From assembly GCA_018340375.1 (NCBI GenBank), contig JAFFJZ010000001.1, forward strand, positions 73,524,001 to 73,588,000: 64,000 bases of DNA, written 5' to 3'. This DNA is from Gonatopus flavifemur. Taxonomy: Eukaryota > Arthropoda > Insecta > Hymenoptera > Dryinidae. The translations under genes and the position numbers were made by a program. Numbering within the stretch: the stretch's first letter is position 1; every line of letters begins with the position of its first letter. The notes beneath the pieces were generated by a model. The model searched no databases, was not told the origin of the DNA, and saw only the letters and a list, made by a program, of their open reading frames with translations. Positions 60,597 to 64,000 of this stretch are shown piece after piece.

Positions 60597-63500
60597 AAAC
60601 AAAATATTTGAAATTCTTCTACACAAACAATATTACCCTCCCCAACTCGCTTATACAGAAACAGGCGAGGTATCATATACTTATTCATGCACACGCAACT
60701 ACATACATCAGAGTCTCAAGACCCCGGTGTGTCGTGATTTATAGCACAAAGCGAGACAAGGATGACGTGTAGCTGCGTGTGTGTTCGGTCAGAGACAACA
60801 TATAGATAAACACTTTGGATAGATCCAATCGGCTTCAACGACAGCCTTTCTTCCCTTTGATGAGGAAAAAAACAACAAACAACATATCAAACACCATAAG
60901 AATAGATTTGCACTCCTTCTAATTATCATGATCAATCTATGACGTCGCCACTGCAGCTTTCTGAAAATTATCTATCTGGTTGTCATCGAATGTACATCTT
61001 TGAATTCCTACCAAACTTTTTGACACTCGAGGAAATGTTTCCTGAATAATGGTATCAATCGAGTCTACTGGGATACGGTCTATATCTAGGATTACAAGAC
61101 AGATATGAATTTACATGAAAAGCTCCTTCTTGCGGAGCAACTTTCAAGTTTGCCTTGGTATCATATGGATTATTTATGACTGGATGGGATAAAGAAAAAG
61201 AAAACGCAAAAAGAAAAAAAAGGGTAAATTCATGAGCGTTGCTCGAGGCTGTCAGCCGAGTATGTCGAGAATGTACGGTCGATATCGTGTTTTTCCTCTT
61301 TCTTTCTTTCTTGCATTTTTTTTCACCCCGTTTATTCAATCCAAAGATTTTCTTTCGGCGATAGTTTATTATTCCAAAATGCAAATCGAAATCTGACTTT
61401 ATGAAACGAAAAATCACAACAACTGGAAGATTATAATTTCCCCTTTAAGGAAAATAAAATCAAAATGGTATTCAAAGGAGAGTGCTTTCGAGACATCCAC
61501 CGGTTAATATTTCTTTTTATACTTGAAAATAGCGTACTCTATGTACATATAGTACCTCTTTCTATGAGAATGTTTTTCAACCTGATCGTAGCTTTGATCT
61601 TTCATTCTTAATCCAAAGAGAAATATCATTCATTCTACTATCATTGATCCTTTAGAGCATAATAATTCTATTCTATTATATTCTAGCAAAATAGTATAGA
61701 GAATTCTCCTCGATTCCAGCATTTTTTCAATCGAGTAGTCATTTTGGAATACAGATATCTGAGTGGCGATGTCATCTTACATTTTTGATTCCACATGAAC
61801 GAGACTCATACAAAAAAGAAAAAGTTGAATCACGCGAAGTATAAAAATTGCAAGTATTCGTATCAAGTTTTTCTCGTTATAACAACTGGAATTGAAAATT
61901 TTTGCATGAGTCCGTTGTTCGATGTTGAAGGAAAGTGTTTAGAAACAAAAACAGAGTTTTTGTATTTAATTATCGGTACGATCGACAGTCACTACAACAG
62001 ATCATGATATGCTAGATTTTCAATGTATCCAAGTATGCCGAGGCTTTATGCCATGCCATTAATCATTTATTACATCTTATGTTATATATACATGATGTGT
62101 GAATACATACGTAAATCACAATCAACACATTAAGAGCTCTATAGACCTGTTTTCTTGTACATACCTGAGAACATTCATCATTTTCTTTAGTTGGATTTTA
62201 TTTAGCCATTAACAGTGACATTAAACACCTGCGACACATTCATTCGTTTTTGTATCGTTACTTGAATTCTTTGGCTGCGGCGCTCGCAGGCTTACCACTG
62301 ATTGCTCGTTCATCCGACCATGTCCCTCGAAGTCCAGTACACAAATAAGTGGGCAAAAGATGTGAAAATTGGCCGTAAAGAGGATATAATGAAGCTTTCA
62401 ACTTCTATCGATCTCACACTCTTTCTCTATAAATGGAAATTAAAGAGGTATCCATTCCACGCTTGAATTACATTCTTTTCTCTTACTGTCGTGCTTCCGT
62501 TGAATGTTTCAACGACTTCGTTTTCATTTAAGACCTCTCCGATACGTTTCTTATCCAGACTGCGTTGATTGTTCTTCCGGTCACAAAAGTTTTACTGGAA
62601 TCTCCTATGAAACAGAGTAGTAATGAATGATTCATCCTTCTTATGAAATCGTGGAGAAAGTTTTTTTAGATTTTCGGTCTACCGTAAAACTTTTGCAACG
62701 ATTTTGATTACTGGAAGAGGTCAGCAAAGTCTAGTTCAAAACCGAAGAGATGAATTTACATTTATCCTGTGAATGATATTTTCATCAGACTCTTCCGATC
62801 CGACAATAAAATTCTAGATCAAGAAAAACTGCTATCCAACGGTCAGACTTTGATTCGCATTTTTAACTGGTCTTTCAAAACGGAGCCCGTTGAAAAAAAA
62901 GGGTTCGGCGATCGATCTGTTAGAAAAATCCTGCGGAACTATTACCAACCGTACAACAGAGTAGAATACAGGTGCAGGAAAATTCTTTAGAAAGAATTAT
63001 GAGATTTAAAATTCATATTTTTGCCAATGAAAATACGAAAGTACCTCAAGCTTTTACCGGACTTTTGTGCACAAGAAATAGAAAACGAGCTGTCACAATT
63101 GAATTCACAAGCACTTCTTATAAGTATTTATAGATACCACAGCTCCTTGCGTGAATATTCGAGAAATGTGATTAATTCGATTGACGATGCAAATAGATGT
63201 GGTAGCTGCATACAATGCATCAATCGATTTGTTCTGCGCAACTCTTCTACTACTCTTTTTGACAACTTCAAGAAAATTCCTCAACCAAACTAAAGCATGC
63301 ATCCCAAAACCCTTGGAGAGGCTCCGGTGGCTATTAGGCGACGGGGAAAAGGAAGGCGTTGGCGAAGAAAAATTTAATTTCCGGTTAGAACATGAGCCGT
63401 TGATTGAACTATACAAAATTTTATTTCCCATCAATAATGACATCATTCGGATTTCTGACCATGATAAATTTGCAACAGCAACCAAACAATGTTTTCCGCT

Positions 63501-64000
63501 GATCGAGTATTCTTTCAATAAATCACTAGCAAGAATTCCATGTAAAGCCACGGATTTCTAGCCCAATTCTAAAGCACTTAAAAGTCAATCAAACAAACAG
63601 CACTCTCCCGCGTAGTGAGCCCTAATACACCAAATGTTAATTCTACCGAAACTTTATATTCCGAACGCAGATACAACGAAAGTTTATTATGCCGAATGTG
63701 TTTGATTGGAAGAAAATTCCAATTTCTCGTGAATTCTACGAAACTGAGCAATTTGGATGTTTTTGACAACAGAATGCACTTTCGATCCATCAACGTTGAA
63801 AATATGGAATTTTCGTGCCATGAGCATTCGATATAATCAACTTCAATGTATTGAAATTAGACCCTCGTTCCGCATCACGTTTCCCTGCTCAATAGGAAGG
63901 CTACAAAAAAATTGAGCCGAATAGAACAAGAATCTGGGATTCCGCTTGACACAATCTCAATATTGAGTCTAAATTGTCCTAACTCGTACCAGGTATTTGG
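60597..64000. other. Probable intron or flank downstream of the coding exon
   Basis: No recognisable exon. Overlapping open frames on both strands at 62769-63836 (up to 148 codons) lack known motifs and overlap one another. Simple A/G-rich sequence at 61180-61320 explains the low-complexity frame on the - strand there. Confidence 0.4.

Noticed and set aside
60168..60694. Antisense frames opposite the coding exon (105 and 92 codons)
   Set aside because: They are shadows created by the GC-rich, repetitive codons of the + strand exon.
61055..61417. 120-codon frame on the - strand
   Set aside because: It is driven by A/G-rich simple sequence (Lys/Arg runs), with no domain.
63105..63561. Overlapping open frames on both strands (148 and 126 codons) as genes
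   Set aside because: They overlap each other antisense, show no recognisable motif, and lack splice or promoter support.
1..64000. CRISPR arrays, operons, viral gene clusters or prokaryotic systems
   Set aside because: No regularly spaced direct repeats, no closely packed long frames, and no recognisable viral or bacterial proteins were seen.

Overview
The window reads as nuclear DNA of an animal, most likely an insect. It is strongly AT-rich, has no operon-like gene packing, carries GT-AG splice-site contexts, and holds a Mos1-type (mauritiana subfamily) mariner, a tRNA-derived SINE with an A-tail and target duplication, and dozens of short foldback/MITE elements. A parasitoid-type hymenopteran would fit, but no gene here proves the order. 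There is no sign of bacterial or viral gene organisation and no CRISPR array.

Protein-coding content is very sparse. The one convincing coding exon is on the + strand at 59829-60568. It is a probable first coding exon encoding a 246-residue, low-complexity (Ser/Arg-, Gln/His- and Thr-rich) N-terminus that ends at a good splice donor. A possible 14-nt upstream micro-exon lies at 59674-59687. A second exon-like open frame is on the - strand at 51041-51345. Weaker exon candidates are at 1316-1350, 14267-14292, 19782-19810, 31882-32121, 42040-42060, 44880-44904 and 48350-48468. Everything else looks like intron or intergenic DNA, plausibly introns of one or two large genes.

The mobile-element record dominates. 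The best-defined element is a 1286-bp mariner at 36870-38155 (- strand). It has 28-bp terminal inverted repeats, a TA target duplication and a transposase frame with no net indel relative to Mos1, broken only by four premature stops. Other notable elements are a ~1.1-kb Foldback-like element with tandemly repeated arms (22092-23194), a hAT-like MITE with an intact 8-bp target duplication (43549-43781), a large-TIR element starting CAGGGTGACCCGAG (38882-39439), and many 85-600-bp foldback MITEs, a large share beginning TACACTG-, TACACGGAG- or CCCGAGTGG-like.

At least eight nested insertions can be read directly (7081-7662, 10290-11060, 34118-34585, 36270-36730, 40214-41254, 42653-43122, 45360-45888, 49200-50040). 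They give a relative order of transposon activity. No new multi-gene system was found. The most unusual material is this layered foldback-element landscape. All repeat boundaries were read by eye from inverted-repeat matching and may be off by a few bases.
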